Translations under genes and position numbers: made by a program
Assembly (NCBI GenBank): GCA_022577435.1
Contig: JAKOON010000112.1
Coordinates: forward strand, 21,001-85,000
Length of the DNA: 64,000 bases
DNA from: Embiotoca jacksoni
Taxonomy: Eukaryota; Chordata; Actinopteri; Embiotocidae
Direction: 5' to 3'
Notes under the pieces: model-generated
Databases searched by the model: none
What the model was told of the DNA's origin: nothing
What the model saw: only the letters and a program-made list of their open reading frames with translations
Part shown: positions 11,769-38,800 of the stretch, one piece after another
How positions within the stretch are numbered: the stretch's first letter is position 1
Layout of the letters: each line of letters starts with the position of its first letter

Positions 11769-12958
11769 CTCTGATCTCCATCAGCTGAAATACAAACAGG
11801 AAACATGTCAACTGACCTGCTGTCATCTTCTCTGATCCTCTTAGGATGAAACTTCTTGGACAGACTCCTGGAGACAGTGAGACAGAGAGACAGTGAGACA
11901 GAGAGACAGTGAGACAGAGAGACAGAGAGACAATGAGACAGAGAGACAGTGAGACAAAGAGACAGAGAGACAGTGAGACAGAGAGACAGAGAAGGAGATC
12001 TCATCAGTTAAGGTTGAACATGTGATGATGACATCATCGTTGAGGTGATGTCAGTGGACACTTCCCAACTCAGATATGTGGTCAGGTTCAAAGGTCAAGG
12101 ATCTTCATCTGAAACCTCCTCGTCCTCCTCTCAGCAGGTTCTATGTTCTACACACTGATATCCAACCTGACCTTTATTTTAAAAATCCTTGAGGAAGTGG
12201 TCCCAGAATTGAGTTCTGGTTCACCAGGGTCCAACAGTTTACTGTCTCTGCTCTTCCTTCACTGCACATGTTCTCCTCTTCTGGTTCTGGTTCTGTTGGA
12301 CGGTTCTGTTTTTCTTCCAGCTGTCCCTCATGTTGAACTGTTGGTTCTTCTGGGATGTTCTGAGGTTCTGTTGTTAGAACCTGAGATGACTGATGTTCTC
12401 ACCTGATCTGTTTTGCGTAGCTCAGCTCGATGTCGGCGCGTTCTTTCACGAACTTTGTGTATCTCTCGAGGAACTCGATTCCCCAGCTGGTGTGTTTTTC
12501 CAGGTTATCGAACTGATCCTGGAACAGCCGGAGAACATCAGAACATTATAGAACATCAGTTTTATAAATCATGTTAATCAATCATTTATAAATTATGACC
12601 TCTGAATATTTCCACATAAATTATCAGAAGGGAAAACAACAACAACAACAATTATTATTGTAATTATGATTCTTGTAATTACAAACAACAATAAGAAGAA
12701 TGGATGGATGGATGGATGGATGGATGGGGGGGGGGAGTCGGTCGCGCGCTGCAGCATCATGGAGGACGCAGAGCGCGAGTCGCTGCCGTCACACACCGTG
12801 TTGCTATGGCAGAGGAGACAGAAGCACGAGGGCCTCTGACACCGACATGCAGCCCGGTTACCGGTCACAGCTGCTGGTAACCAGGTTACCGTGTTACCGG
12901 GAGATCAGGTGTGAACAGGTGCACGTACCCACAGCTCGGTGCCCCAGTTGCAGCTCAT
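772..12958 (-). CDS. fnbp1: Formin-binding protein 1 (FBP17), F-BAR/HR1/SH3 protein
   Basis: The family bends membranes and recruits N-WASP/dynamin actin assembly during endocytosis; HR1 binds Cdc42. Coding exons, 5' to 3' on the minus strand: 12929-12958, 12403-12518, 11817-11867, 8965-9112, 8287-8349, 7940-8035, 7689-7703, 7441-7569, 7179-7325, 6231-6407, 5602-5793, 5273-5382, 4772-4904, 2560-2705, 1878-2014, 772-950. All phases agree and give 622 aa, close to human FNBP1 (617). The start MSCNWGTELW matches the family N-terminus. F-BAR spans roughly residues 1-265; HR1 contains LPPEQRRKKLQ and KMKDVYERSPQMGD; SH3 contains EEDKGDGWTRVRR and EGYVPTSYI. The SPDGSYTED and FDDDFDDEEPLP segments favour FNBP1 over TRIP10 or FNBP1L, as does synteny. 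Exon 7 is a 15-bp microexon. Introns are loaded with minisatellites. Which teleost duplicate (a or b) this is cannot be told. Confidence 0.93.
1137..1735. repeat. Minisatellite, about 35-bp unit, fnbp1 last intron
   Basis: About 17 tandem units built on GTTCTGTTGTTAGAACGAG followed by TTAATAACATTTTAAG. Units differ by a few substitutions. No coding potential is supported. Confidence 0.85.
2285..2556. repeat. AT-rich minisatellite based on AATCAATAATCAGTGATC
   Basis: Short degenerate units of AATCAATAATCAGT and AATCAATAACCAGT repeat up to the donor of the fnbp1 exon at 2560-2705, in its intron. Confidence 0.8.
2706..2975. repeat. 47-bp minisatellite touching an fnbp1 acceptor
   Basis: Nearly six almost perfect copies of a 47-bp unit containing ACACCTGTAGTAACACAACA and CATGTTAACA. 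On the coding strand each unit contains TGTTACTACAG|GTGTG, which is the real acceptor used by the exon at 2560-2705, so the array repeats the splice acceptor. Confidence 0.85.
3463..3795 (+). repeat. tRNA-derived SINE with LINE-like 3' tail
   Basis: The head contains A-box-like TGGTGCAGTGG and a B-box GGTTCGAATCC at 3513-3523, the internal Pol III promoter of tRNA-derived SINEs. The 3' end has a tandemly duplicated GAAATTTCCCCTCGGGGATT-type tail ending in AATAAAG, then a poly-A tract at about 3763-3791. The tail resembles the 3' end of Rex1-like LINEs. It lies in an fnbp1 intron. Confidence 0.7.
4515..4755. repeat. Minisatellite, GTGTTTCCAGTGAGTGTTTC type
   Basis: Degenerate short units of GAGTGTTTCCAGT repeat beside the fnbp1 HR1 exon at 4772-4904. 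Long frames on both strands here come from the repeat. Confidence 0.75.
4905..5272. repeat. ACACAACCTGAGACAG repeat and GT-rich tract between the two HR1 exons
   Basis: 4905-5080 holds tandem CACACAACCTGAGACAGA units, followed by a GT-rich degenerate microsatellite to the donor of the upstream HR1 exon (5273-5382). The intron is therefore entirely repeat. Confidence 0.75.
9113..11308 (-). repeat. About 70-copy minisatellite that repeats the fnbp1 exon-4 splice acceptor
   Basis: About 70 tandem units of 30-31 bp. On the plus strand a unit reads CAACCAATCAGACAGCAAG followed by TGTACCTGAAAA. On the coding (minus) strand each unit reads CTGATTGGTTGTTTTCAG|GTACAC: a CTRAY branch-point match, a short pyrimidine tract, an AG and the first bases of exon 4. 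The authentic exon-4 acceptor (exon upper end 9112) is the last unit of the array. Units with TTTCAG are 30 bp and frame-neutral; those with TTTTCAG are 31 bp. Each unit also carries CCAATCAG, the NF-Y core. The long antisense frames here are shadows. Confidence 0.93.
11697..12000. repeat. CA microsatellite and GACAGAGAGACAGTGA repeat around fnbp1 exon 3
   Basis: A (CA)n tract runs from 11697 to 11764. A GACAGAGAGACAGTGA array starts immediately on the intron side of the exon-3 acceptor (exon 11817-11867) and ends near 12000. Confidence 0.8.
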
Positions 12959-13270
12959 GGCTCCGGTGTGCTCCACGCGCTCCTCCGCTGCGGCTCCTCG
13001 CTGCTCCGCCTCCCGGTACGGACCGACAATCACCACAAGCTGCTGCTGTCCGCCGCGCGCATCCTCCCCGACACCCCGGCAATCTGTCTGTCTCCCCCCC
13101 CCCCCCCTACCTGTCTGTCTGACTATCCGTGTCTGCAGCAGCACGAGCGGAGCACGCGGTCACGCGCGGCGCGTCTCCCTGGAGGACTCTTTGTCATCAG
13201 TGAGGAGATGCTGTGATTGCGCGCGCGTGTGCGTGTGTGTGTATTACGCATGCTCAAATGCAGCTCCGCC
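12959..13270 (-). promoter_or_regulatory. CpG-rich fnbp1 promoter / 5' UTR region
   Basis: The bases upstream of the fnbp1 start are G+C and CpG rich (many GCG/CGC words), unlike the flanking intron and intergenic DNA. This fits a CpG-island promoter. No TATA box is obvious. The extent is approximate. Confidence 0.45.
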
Positions 13271-14529
13271 CTGATGTCACACAACAATAACCGTCCTGCT
13301 GTGAGAAGAGATTTTAATGTGATGAAGATGAAGATGATCGATCTGCAAGTCAGGTGCTACTTTCACAAAAATATTAGAGATGCAGGAGCTGCTGTCAATC
13401 AATCAGTTATTCAATCAATTAATCAGTTACTCAATCAATAAATCAGTCAATTAATTCATCAAACAATTAATCAATCAGTTAATCAATGGGTGCACTCTGT
13501 CTGTTTCTCAGTAAACTGCCTCACTGTCCTCCGGGACTTGGTTCCTGATGATGTCATGCCTCCAGGTGGCTGCTTTCTGCAGTGAAGACAGGACCAAGAC
13601 CAGGACCAAGACCAGGACCAGGACCGGAACCAGGACCAGGAGCAAGAACAGGAATAGGACCAGGACCAGGAGCAAGAACAGGAATAGGACCAAGACCAGG
13701 ACCAAGACCAGGAGCAAGAACAGGACCAGGATCAGGATCAGGACCAAGACCAGAACCAAGACCAGGACCAAGACCAGGACCAGGAGCAAGAACAGGAATA
13801 GGACCAGGACTAGGACCAAGACCAGGAGCAAGAACAGGAATAGGACCAGGAGCAGGACCAGGAGCAAGAACAGGAATAGGACCAGGACCAGGACCAAGAA
13901 CAGGACCAGGACCAAGACCAAGACTAGGAATAGGATCAGGATCATCATCATCATCATCATGTTCATCATCACAATCACCATCATTACCACTATCATCAGA
14001 ATCTTTTTGTTGTTAATAAATAAACGTAAGGTGATAAATCACTATACAAATGCAGACCATTTATTAACATAAATATGACATTACATATTTGTTCATTATT
14101 AAATGTGTTTCAGAGAATTTAAATTAAGTTATTCTATTTAAAATGCTCTGCAGAAAACACTTGGCTGTCCAATCACAGCAGCAGGTCTGTCACAGGTCAA
14201 AGGTCAGCAAAGTTTCATTTGTATGATAATATTGTGTCGGTGACATCATCAAACCAAACAGCTCGGTGATTATTGATCTTTTATTGATCACATGTTCACA
14301 TCGGATTCTGTTCAAACAGCCGAGAAAAAAAACTAACATTTTCTATTCCTGACCAATCAGCTGTTTTAACTGAACACACACACACACACACACAAAGCTG
14401 TAAAAAAATAAATCAAACTTTATCTAAAAATCTTTACACGAAAAAACTTGAAAACAAAAACATATGAAGTCCAAAAAAATTATGAACAGGAAGAGTTTAC
14501 TGATAAACAGGAAGTGTGTGAGCGTTCCT
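13271..14529. other. Intergenic DNA between fnbp1 and med27, with a GGACCA repeat
   Basis: No gene is supported. 13583-13935 is a minisatellite of GGACCAAGACCAGGACCAGG and AGCAAGAACAGGAATA units; the Arg/Thr-rich and Leu-rich frames over it are artefacts. About 14030-14075 resembles the tail of the SINE-like family seen at 34220-34255. 14280-14529 is the probable med27 3' UTR, with AATAAA on the minus strand at about 14280-14285. Confidence 0.6.
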
Positions 14530-16069
14530 TTACATTCGACAGGTGTCGTGAAATGCCTCCAGGGTCCTAAAGTCCCTCCATGTTGGAGGAAGTCCGTCCT
14601 GTAGGAAACGACCACAACGTTGACACGAAGACTGGAAGAGCTTAATGTAGCTACGGAGCCAGGTCTGCAGACAGACAGGTGAGAGACAGACAAGTCAGTA
14701 GACAGGCAGGGGAGAGACAGACAGGTCAGCAGACAGGCAGGGGAGAGACAGACAGGTCTGCAGACAGACAGGGGAGAGACAGACAGGTCTGCAGACAGAC
14801 AGGTGAGAGACAGACAAGTCAGTAGACAGACAGGTGAGAGACAGACAGGTCAGCAGACAGGCAGGGGAGAGACAGACAGGTCTGCAGACAGACAGGTGAG
14901 AGACAGACAGGTCAGCAGACAGGCAGGGGAGAGACAGACAGGTCTGCAGACAGACAGGTGAGACAGACAAGTCAGTAGACAGACAGGTGAGAGACAGACA
15001 GGTCTGCAGACAGACAGGTGAGACAGACAAGTCAGCAGACAGGCAGGTGAGAGACAGACAGGTCTGCAGACAGACAGGTGAGAGACAGACAGGTCAGCAG
15101 ACAGGCAGGTGACAGACAGACAGACAGACAGACAGGTCTGCAGACAGACAGGTGAGAGACAGACAGGTCAGCAGACAGGCAGGTGACAGACAGACAGACA
15201 GACAGACAGGTCAGCAGACAGACAGGTGACAGACAGACAGGTAGGTAAGAGACAGACAGGGTAGAGACAGACAGGTCAACAGACAGACAGACAGACAGAC
15301 AGGTGATCAGGTGTCTCACCATGAAGGACCGGACCACAACGTCGGGCATCTGAGGCAGCTGGTAGTGCAGCAGGGCGGTGGTGGCGTGGTCCGTTACCTA
15401 GCAACAACATAACCAATCAGAGGGCTGTACACTCAGCACAGGTGAGCATTTCAAGATAGGACAGGTGAGTCTTACCTTCTGGAACACCTGGTACTGGGAC
15501 TTGGTCCAAATGTCCAGCTGAGGAGGACAGACCAACAGGTTACCAGGGATACAGTCGACCAGATGGCAGTGGTTGCCTGTCAGGTGAGTTCTCACCTTTC
15601 CGTCCTCATTGTAAACATTCTCGTTGAATCCTCGAACTATGGTTCTATCGATGAACAGCGAGCGCATCACAACGATCGCCTTCAAAACCTTCCCCAGGGT
15701 CACCTGACAGGGAGACAGGTGAGACAGACAAGTGAGACAGACACCTGGTTACCGGGTGTGAGCATACCTGTACAGTCTGCATCAGAGTGTACCAGCAGGA
15801 CGGCCGACGTCCCGTTGGGTCGGAACAGCTCGATGGTCATATCAGGAAACATCCTGCCGATCCGAGAGATGACATCATCCACGTACCTGTACACACAGGT
15901 ATGCAGCATCACTGAGAGAGGCGGGGCTACAGTATCACAACATCACAGAGAGGCGGGGCTACAGAATCACAACATCACCACTGCCTTATTATGTAGATTA
16001 TGTAGTACACACACACACCTGTCTAATACTGCGGTAGTAGACAGGTGTGTGTGTGTGTCTGTACTACTA

Positions 16070-16110
<41 letters not shown>

Positions 16111-17523
16111 TACTCGTGCAGTATTAGACAGGTGTGTGTATGTGTGTGTGTGTAGTACTATTGCAGTAGTCGTGTTGAGTAGTACTCACTGAGGAGGCAG
16201 CACCAGAGTACTGGGTTGGACTTTAGGTCGTCTCTTGGCTGAAGCTCCCATCTGATTGGCTGATCGTTTGAGTGACTGCTGATTCAACAAACTGGAGGCC
16301 AAACCAGCGTGATACTGCAACTACACACACACACACACAGTAAGCAGATTTACAACAGAGTACATTCACCTCCAGAACCCCCCCCCCATGTTAGCATGTT
16401 ACCTTGTTAGACCACTTGTAGGCCTGCAGCAGCTGTGAGTACAGAGGAGTTTTATCCTGAACGGGATCCAGACTCAGCAGGCCGCTGTTATGGAGCGGAT
16501 GAGACTCAGAGGGACGACCGACCAGACCGCTGAGACGCTCCAACTCACTGAGAAGGAGACAGGTGGAGAGAGACACGGGGAAAGAGAAAAGACAGGTGGA
16601 GAGAGACATGGGGAAAGAGAAAAGACAGGTGGAGAGAGACACGGGGAAAGAGAAAAGACAGGTGGAGAGAGACACGGGGAAAGAGAAAAGACAGGTGGAG
16701 AGAGACATGGGGAAAGAGAAAAGACAGGTGGAGAGAGACATGGGGAAAGAGAAAAGACAGGTGGAGAGAGACACGGGGAAAGAGAAAAGACAGGTGGAGA
16801 GAGACACGGGGAAAGAGAAAAGACAGGTGGAGAGAGACACGGGGAAAGAGAAAAGACAGGTGGAGAGAAAAGACAGGTGCGGAGACAGACAGGTTTGAGG
16901 TTCCAAACTGGCATTTTAGTCACATGATGCGCAAAAAGAACACCTGGCAGGTAAACTTGAAACTGATGATGTCACAGTGATCATAAAATTCTGATCAACA
17001 ACAAATAACGCTAATGAACTAAAACCTATCTACGGCAGCCTGGAGGGACGTAAACAAATGTCAAACCAAATCCTATCCACAATTCAGTCAAGTCGCATTT
17101 AGGAGCCTCATTATCTTCAGCCAGGACAGATTTTTGTCAATAAGAAGTCTCCTTCTTCTACAGGATGTCCCGCTCAGTTCGGCATGTCATTATTTCATTT
17201 AGAGTTTCAGCCTCTGTTTTTTTTTTATGTCATCTGAATGTGGTCTGGTGTGGTAACAAGTTGTTGTGTAATGAGTGTAAAATCAGTAGAAATGTGATTG
17301 TTGTCTGGTGGGGGACTCACTTCAGGTCTCTGTTGACTGCCTGCAGGTTGTCCTGGAATTCGGCTATGAACTGCTTCTCTCGGCCCTCCAGGGTCTCCCG
17401 GTTCTTCATCCCATCCTTCAGGGACTCGAACACGCGGCTCACACTGGAGCGCAGCGCCTGAATGCCGCTGATGGCGTGAGAGAAGGCGTCCAGGTTCACC
17501 CCGACGTTCACCACGTCCGCCAT
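14530..17523 (-). CDS. med27: Mediator complex subunit 27
   Basis: A subunit of the Mediator complex, which links transcription factors to RNA polymerase II in the nucleus. Exons 5' to 3': 17321-17523, 16403-16547, 16190-16320, 15793-15886, 15596-15703, 15476-15517, 15320-15397, 14530-14664. Phases are fully consistent and yield 311 aa, exactly the human length. Diagnostic segments are MADVVNVGVNLDAFSHAISG at the start, LHNSGLLSLDPVQDKTPLYS in exon 2, VVMRSLFIDRTIVRGFNENV in exon 5, HYQLPQMPDVVVRSFM in exon 7 and LPPTWRDFRTLEAFHDTC at the end. Exon 4 runs up to LL before a GTACAC donor. Introns 1 and 7 are filled by minisatellites that abut the acceptors of exons 2 and 8. A TGACGTCA motif lies 45 bp upstream of the ATG. 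Confidence 0.97.
14665..15312 (-). repeat. Minisatellite derived from the med27 exon-8 acceptor region
   Basis: Tandem degenerate units of about 30 bp fill med27 intron 7. On the coding strand most contain CTGTCTGTCTGCAG|ACCTGTC, nearly identical to the true acceptor CTGTCTGTCTGCAG|ACCTGGC at 14664/14665, with intervening CTCTCACCTGTCTG. Local GACA runs have expanded (for example near 15117 and 15190). All long frames here are repeat shadows. Confidence 0.88.
16072..16108. repeat. GT microsatellite in med27 intron 3
   Basis: A (GT)n run between coding exons, flanked by near-duplicated TACTACTATAGGTGTGTG and AGTATTAGACAGGTGTG segments. Confidence 0.8.
16548..16885 (-). repeat. 37-bp minisatellite abutting med27 exon 2
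   Basis: About nine copies of a 37-bp unit whose plus strand contains AGACAGGTGGAGAGAGACA and GGGGAAAGAGAAA. On the coding strand it is almost pure pyrimidine, so the exon-2 acceptor (16547/16548) sits at the end of a more than 300-nt pyrimidine-rich tract. The open frames on both strands are artefacts of a repeat with no stops. Confidence 0.9.
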
Positions 17524-17567
17524 CTTCTCCGCTTCTATTTTTTTCTGCTGGGGCTGGCGCGCAGAGA

Positions 17568-17575
17568 TGACGTCA
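17568..17575. promoter_or_regulatory. CRE palindrome in the med27 promoter
   Basis: TGACGTCA, the full palindromic CREB/ATF site, lies 45 bp upstream of the med27 ATG in a G+C-rich stretch. It was seen directly; its function is inferred. Confidence 0.45.
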
Positions 17576-19314
17576 CTGAGCGGGAGGCGTGTGGAGCGCT
17601 TTTTCACCATATTTAAATTCACAGAGACCAGAGTCACTGCAGGACGACTGCGGTCACAAACCTCTGAGCTGATGATGTTGTTGTTTATTTATTCAGTTTA
17701 TTGATGTGTTTTCTGTTTTAAATTTTATTTTAAAGATGTAAGATTTTTAAAAACATTGTTGAAGAAGGTCCTCAAAACTGCAGTACCACCGAAGAGCAAC
17801 AGGGGGCCTCCACAGAATCCTATTTAAAAAGCATCAACTTCTCTCCTGAAATACAGAGCGGGTCTTTATGGTGTCATTATCTGAGCTCAGGGTTCTGGTT
17901 CTGGTTCTGGTCCTCCAGCAGAACATCGGGATGGTTAAAAAAGATAGATATATATTTCCAACAATCTCATTCTTTTACACAAACTGATTAGGAAACTACA
18001 TTTTTAATTTTAAATTAAAGCGACCCAGCGGTCCTTCGGAACCCAGTTTGAGAAGGAGGAGGGTTTGTGTCAGAGAGTCAGCTGAGTTTCAGACTTCAGA
18101 ACAAACGAAGCTCTGAGAGAGAAGGAGGAGGAGGAAGAAGGGGAGGAGGAAGGAGAGGGGGAGGAGGATGAAAAGGAGGGGACAAGAAGGAGGATTAAAA
18201 AGAGGACAAACAGAAGGAGGAGTCCTGAGGAAGAGGAGGATTAAACAGAAGAGGCAGAGGAAGACAAAAGTAGAATCAGAGAGATCAGGAGGACAAATGT
18301 TTTATTGTGTCATTAATCAGCTTATCAAAGAATCAACGTGAGGACGGACCGAGAGACAGACAGGTGAGTCACTGAGAGACGGACAAGTGGACAGAATAAC
18401 ATGAACAGGTGGTTTAAAGGTGTCTCTGTCTTTGTTCTGTGGACATTTTCTGTCCAAACTTTAGTCCTCTGCAGCAGAACAGTGAACTGTCCCTTTAACT
18501 TGTTTAAAACAAACATATTCTGGGTTCTCCGTCAGATCAGACGGAGGTTCAGTGGATCAGACGGGGGTTCAGTGGATCAGACGGAGGTTCAGACGTCAGA
18601 GCAGCAACATCTTAATAAAGAGTGGACAAGTCTGTCCTCAGTTTCCCACTTTAATCATCACAAACAAACAGAGCGGAGGACAACTGTTATTGTCTGACAT
18701 TATTTCTCTGGAGGACACCTGGTTCACATGACGACACCTCACACAGCTCACTGGAACTACGTACTGTTACTGGGGTACCGGACCCCGGATCAGAACCAGA
18801 TCCATCAATCAGTTTTTACACCAACTGTCAGAAAAACGATTCTAATGGTGGCTCTGATGTTTCTGAGGGTTCTGGTGGTCCTGTGGTCCCTCTGATCCCT
18901 CCGGTCCCTCTGGTCCTTCAGTCCCTTTCGGTTCCGGTCCCTCTGGTCCTTCAGTACTTCAGTCCCGTTTGGTTCTGGTCGTTCGGTACTTCAGTCCCGT
19001 TTGGTTTGGTCCCTCTGGTCCTTCGGTACTTTGATCCTGTTTGGTTCTCGTCCCCTCAGGTTCTGGTCTTCCACAGCTTTCAGAGTTTCTAACTGGTTTT
19101 GTTGTTGTTTTGTTTCAGGTCTACGGAACATTTTCCTGACTGACACTGAAACCTTCAGGTGTAAACGTGCTCAGGTGACAAGCACAAGATGAGCAGCTGG
19201 TTGCCGTGGTAAACAGTCATTTGAAAAAGGCCTGACGGACCTGAACCTGTAAAAATGTGGGAGCCGACCTGGAGTGAACTCCTGATGAACTTCCGGTCTA
19301 TCTGACTGTCCACC
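17576..19314. other. Intergenic DNA between divergent med27 and ntng2
   Basis: The two genes point away from each other. I see no coding exon. There is purine-rich GGAGGA sequence at about 18115-18260, a three-fold GATCAGACGGAGGTTCAGTG repeat at about 18535-18600, and GGTCCCTCTGGTCCTTCAGT-type repeats at about 18890-19060. One or more non-coding 5' exons of ntng2 could lie here, but I cannot demonstrate one. Confidence 0.5.
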
Positions 19315-34938
<15,624 letters not shown>

Positions 34939-35859
34939 CCCCGCCCCCTGACGCGAGTACATGCTCACCAATGACATCACACGCGGATGTTATTAAAGAT
35001 GATATGAAATATAAACATTGACTGTTTGTTGTTTACTGTCCAGTGACGTCAGTCGTAAGTCATCAATGATCCTGAGGCAGCGACACATCACAGACGAGGT
35101 CAAAGGTTAAAGGTCAAAGGAGATTTATCACTTCACTTCTCCAACTCTGTTGGGCTAAAACCTGCTGCCTTCATTACCCACAATGCACCTGCAGCTTCAC
35201 CCACAGTCTGTACATAAAAGTGTTCGTAGCTTCTGGTCTGAAAAATTTGTCAGATGCGGAAATGCCTTAAAGTGTAATACCACCGAGTGCCACTAGAGAT
35301 CAGACCAGCTGTCCATTAATCAGGATTCATTAAACCTGGGTTGAACCAGCTGTAGTTGATGATACAGACATGTTTCTGATTGGTAACATGGAATAAGATA
35401 AGATGATATGATATGAGATAAGATGAGACTTTATTGATCTCACAGTGGGAACTTTGTTCACCACAGCAGCATAGAAACACCGTGAGGAAATAAAGTTAAG
35501 CACACAATAAGAAAAAATTACAAAATACACATGCAAACAAAATAAGATTGATAAAAATAATATTTTTTAGAAAAAGTACAAAAAATACGACCAATGTATA
35601 AATACCCAGACAAAAAGAAAAATACACTTGGAGTGAAACAGTGTCTGTAACATACAGCGCTGCATCATTACAGGTGGTGGAACAGTCTGACAGCGAGACA
35701 GAGACAGAGAGACAGAGTATGTACTGTTTACATCCGCTGACATCACTGTTTACTGTTTACACCGCTCTGCAGCTCCAATCAGCATCACATCAGACGGAGT
35801 CTGTGCAGTTAAGCTATATATGTGACGTCATCAGAGCGCGTCTCCAGCTGATCAGCAAC
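34939..35859. other. ntng2 3' end, intergenic DNA and endog promoter
   Basis: ATTAAA near 34991 is a possible poly-A signal for ntng2. 35385-35640 resembles the 3' end of a LINE/SINE (AGATGAGACTTTATTGATCT followed by an A-rich tail). The endog promoter lies at the right end. No other gene is visible. Confidence 0.5.
35813..35830 (+). promoter_or_regulatory. endog promoter: TATA-like element plus CRE
   Basis: CTATATAT is followed directly by the full CREB/ATF palindrome TGACGTCA at 35823-35830, about 30 bp upstream of the endog ATG. Seen directly; function inferred. Confidence 0.45.
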
Positions 35860-38800
35860 ATGAAGCGGATGTGGCGGACGGGAGCGACCTTGTTGGTCGG
35901 AGCGGGACTCGGAGCTTCAGCGAGCCGCCTGCTGAGCGTCAGAGGCCGGGAGGAGGAGGACGAGGAGGACGAGAAGGACGAGAGTCCCGGTCTGCTGAGC
36001 AGAGTCCCGGTGGTTCCGGTACCGATGGTCCTGGGTGTCCCTTCGGTCCACGCCGCCGAGCTTACGGTGAGCGTGTCCGTCCGTCATCAGAGGACATGTG
36101 ACTGACCACTACATTCCTGGTCAGACCAGATGTCTCATGGTTTGTTTGACAGTTTGAGACAATAAGAAATAAAGTGTTTTGTCTCTGAGTGTCCACAGTG
36201 TCTGTCTATCTCTCTGTCTTGTCTGTCCTCCACAGAGACAGACAGACGGTTGTCTGTGTAGTTTCTCTTAACTAAGAAAAATCTCCTCCAGTTTCTGTGA
36301 TGGGATCATCTCAGGAGTTTTGTTTGTCTGTTTGATTTATAAAGCACCAAATAACAACACAGGTTATTTCATGGCACTTAACACATTAAAGTCTTTACAG
36401 CAGAACTTTACAACATTATACATGTTGGTTGGTTGGTTGGTTTGTTGGTTTGTCAGCACCTGCCTGTTCAGTGTGTCTGAAGGTCTCTGATGTGTCCCTG
36501 ATGTCGTCCAGGTGAGTCCAGGTGGATCCGGAGCAGTGATGAAGTACGGCTTCCCCTCATTGGCCCACATCAAGACCAGAGAGTCCTACGTCACCTCCTA
36601 CGACCCCCGCACACGCACTGCATCCTGGGTAATAGAGAGCCTTAACCCTGCCTCACTGAGCGGCCCCTCAGACAGGAAGTACTGCGACTTCAAAGAGGAC
36701 GACAGGTGAGACGGACAGGCAGATAAACAGGAAGACGGGTAGATAAACAGATAAACAGGAAGACGGGTAGATAAACGGATAAACAGGAAGACAGGCAGAT
36801 AAACAGGAAGACAGGCAGATAAACAGGAAGACGGGTAGATAAACGGATGAATAGGAAGACAGGCAGATAAACAGGAAGACAGGCAGATAAACAGGAAGAC
36901 AGGCAGATAAACAAACAGGAAGACAGGCAGATAAACAGGAAGACGGGTAGATAAACAAACAGGAAGACAGGCAGATAAACAGGAAGACTGGAAGATAAAC
37001 AAATGGGAAGACGGGTAGATAAACAAATAAACAGGAAGACAGGTAGATAAATAACAAGATAGATAAAACCCTGTTTCCTAAACAGTTGTGATGCTGTGTA
37101 AAATGTAAATAAAAACAGTGATGATTAATTATAAACATAAACTTATATTTAATATAAAACAGATCAAAGACAACAAACTGAGATGTTTTATTGTTTTATA
37201 AAGATATCTTCTCATTTTGAATCTGATGCAGCAACACGTCTCTCTAAGTTGTTCCAGGATCATGTTCACCACTGAGCTGCATCACCTCTTCTTTTAACAA
37301 CACTCTGGAAACATTGGGGAACTGAGGAGACCAGTTTTTGGAGTTTTGAAAGTGAAATGTGGTCCCATTCTGAGGATTTCAGCTGCTCAACAGTTCAGGG
37401 TCTCCTTTGTTGTATTGTTCATGTCCTGATGCTTCAGCTGTTTTCAATGATTGACAGGTCTGGACTGCTGGAGGCCAGTTTATCAGCGGACTCTTCTACT
37501 AGAGAACCATGCTGTTGGAATACGTGCAGAATGTGGTTGGACGTTGTTCTGCTGAAATAAACAAGACCTTCCCTGAAAGAGACGTTGTCTGGATGGCAGC
37601 ATATGTTGCTCCAAAACCTGAATATATCATTCAGCATTAATGCTTCCTTCCAGATGTTCAAGCTACCCATGCCATGTGCACTAATGCATCCTGTACCATC
37701 ACAGATGCTGGCTTTAGAACTGAGCTGATAACAAGCTGGATGGTCCCTCTCCTCTTTAACCTGGAGGATGCAGCGTCCATGATTTCCAAACAGAATCTCA
37801 GATTGTGATCCATCAGACCTCAGGACAGTTGTCCACTTCACCTCAGTCCATCTTCAATGATCTCGGTCCAGAGAAGGCGGCGGTGTTTCTGGATCATGTT
37901 TCTATCTGGTTTCTTCTTTGGAGAGTTTTAACATCATTTGTGGACGCAGCGATGAACTGTGTTCACAGACGATGGTTTTCACAAGTGTTCCTGAGCCCAT
38001 GCAGTGATTTCCACTCCAGAATAGTGTGTTTTTAATGCAGTGCTGCCTGAGGGCCCGAAGATCACCACCATCCAATATTGGTTTCCAGCCTTGTTCCTTG
38101 TGTTCAGAGATTTCTCCAGATTCTCTGAATCTTTTAATGATATTATGAACCGTAGACGATGAAATCCACTAATTCTTTGTAGTTTTACGTTGAGGAACAT
38201 TATTCTTAAATTGTTGCACTATTTTCTAACACAGTCTTTCAGAGTGGTGAACCTCTCCCCATCTTCACTGCTGAGAGACTCCGCCTCTCTGACATCATCT
38301 TTTTATATCCAATCATGTTACTGATCTGTTGCCATGGTAACATAATTAGTTGTCAGCTGTTCCACCAGGTGTTTATTTTTTTATTTTTACACAACCTTTC
38401 CAGTCTTTTGTGGACCTTGTCCCAAGATTTGATAGACATGTTGCTGCCATGAAATTCAAAATGATAAACAGGAAGACAGGGTATTTAAATGTTTCAAAGA
38501 TGTTTATCAGCAGTAAATGTTTTTGTTTATTTTTGTGTTTTTTGTATTTGTGTTTGCTCTTGTTTGTTTTGTGGGCAGCGTCCATGTTTTCCACAGATCG
38601 ACCAGCGCTGACTACAGGGGAAGTGGCTTTGACAGAGGTCACCTGGCTGCAGCAGCCAATCACAAGTGGAGTCAGAAGGCGATGGAGGACACGTTTTACC
38701 TGAGCAACGTGGCTCCGCAGGTAAACGGACGGAGAGAGACCAGACAGACTAACCTCCATCACCATGGTAACTGATGGTGCTAACTGAACCTGGTTCAGTT

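Noticed and set aside
772..12958. TRIP10 (CIP4) as the identity of the first gene
   Set aside because: The F-BAR/HR1/SH3 order also fits TRIP10, but KRRFERDCKEAERAQ, SPDGSYTED and FDDDFDDEEPLP match FNBP1 better, and human FNBP1 lies on 9q34 with MED27 and NTNG2.
13508..14072. Arg/Thr-rich, Pro/Gly-rich and Leu-rich frames at the GGACCA repeat
   Set aside because: All three frames are open because the repeat lacks stop trinucleotides. No splice or homology support.
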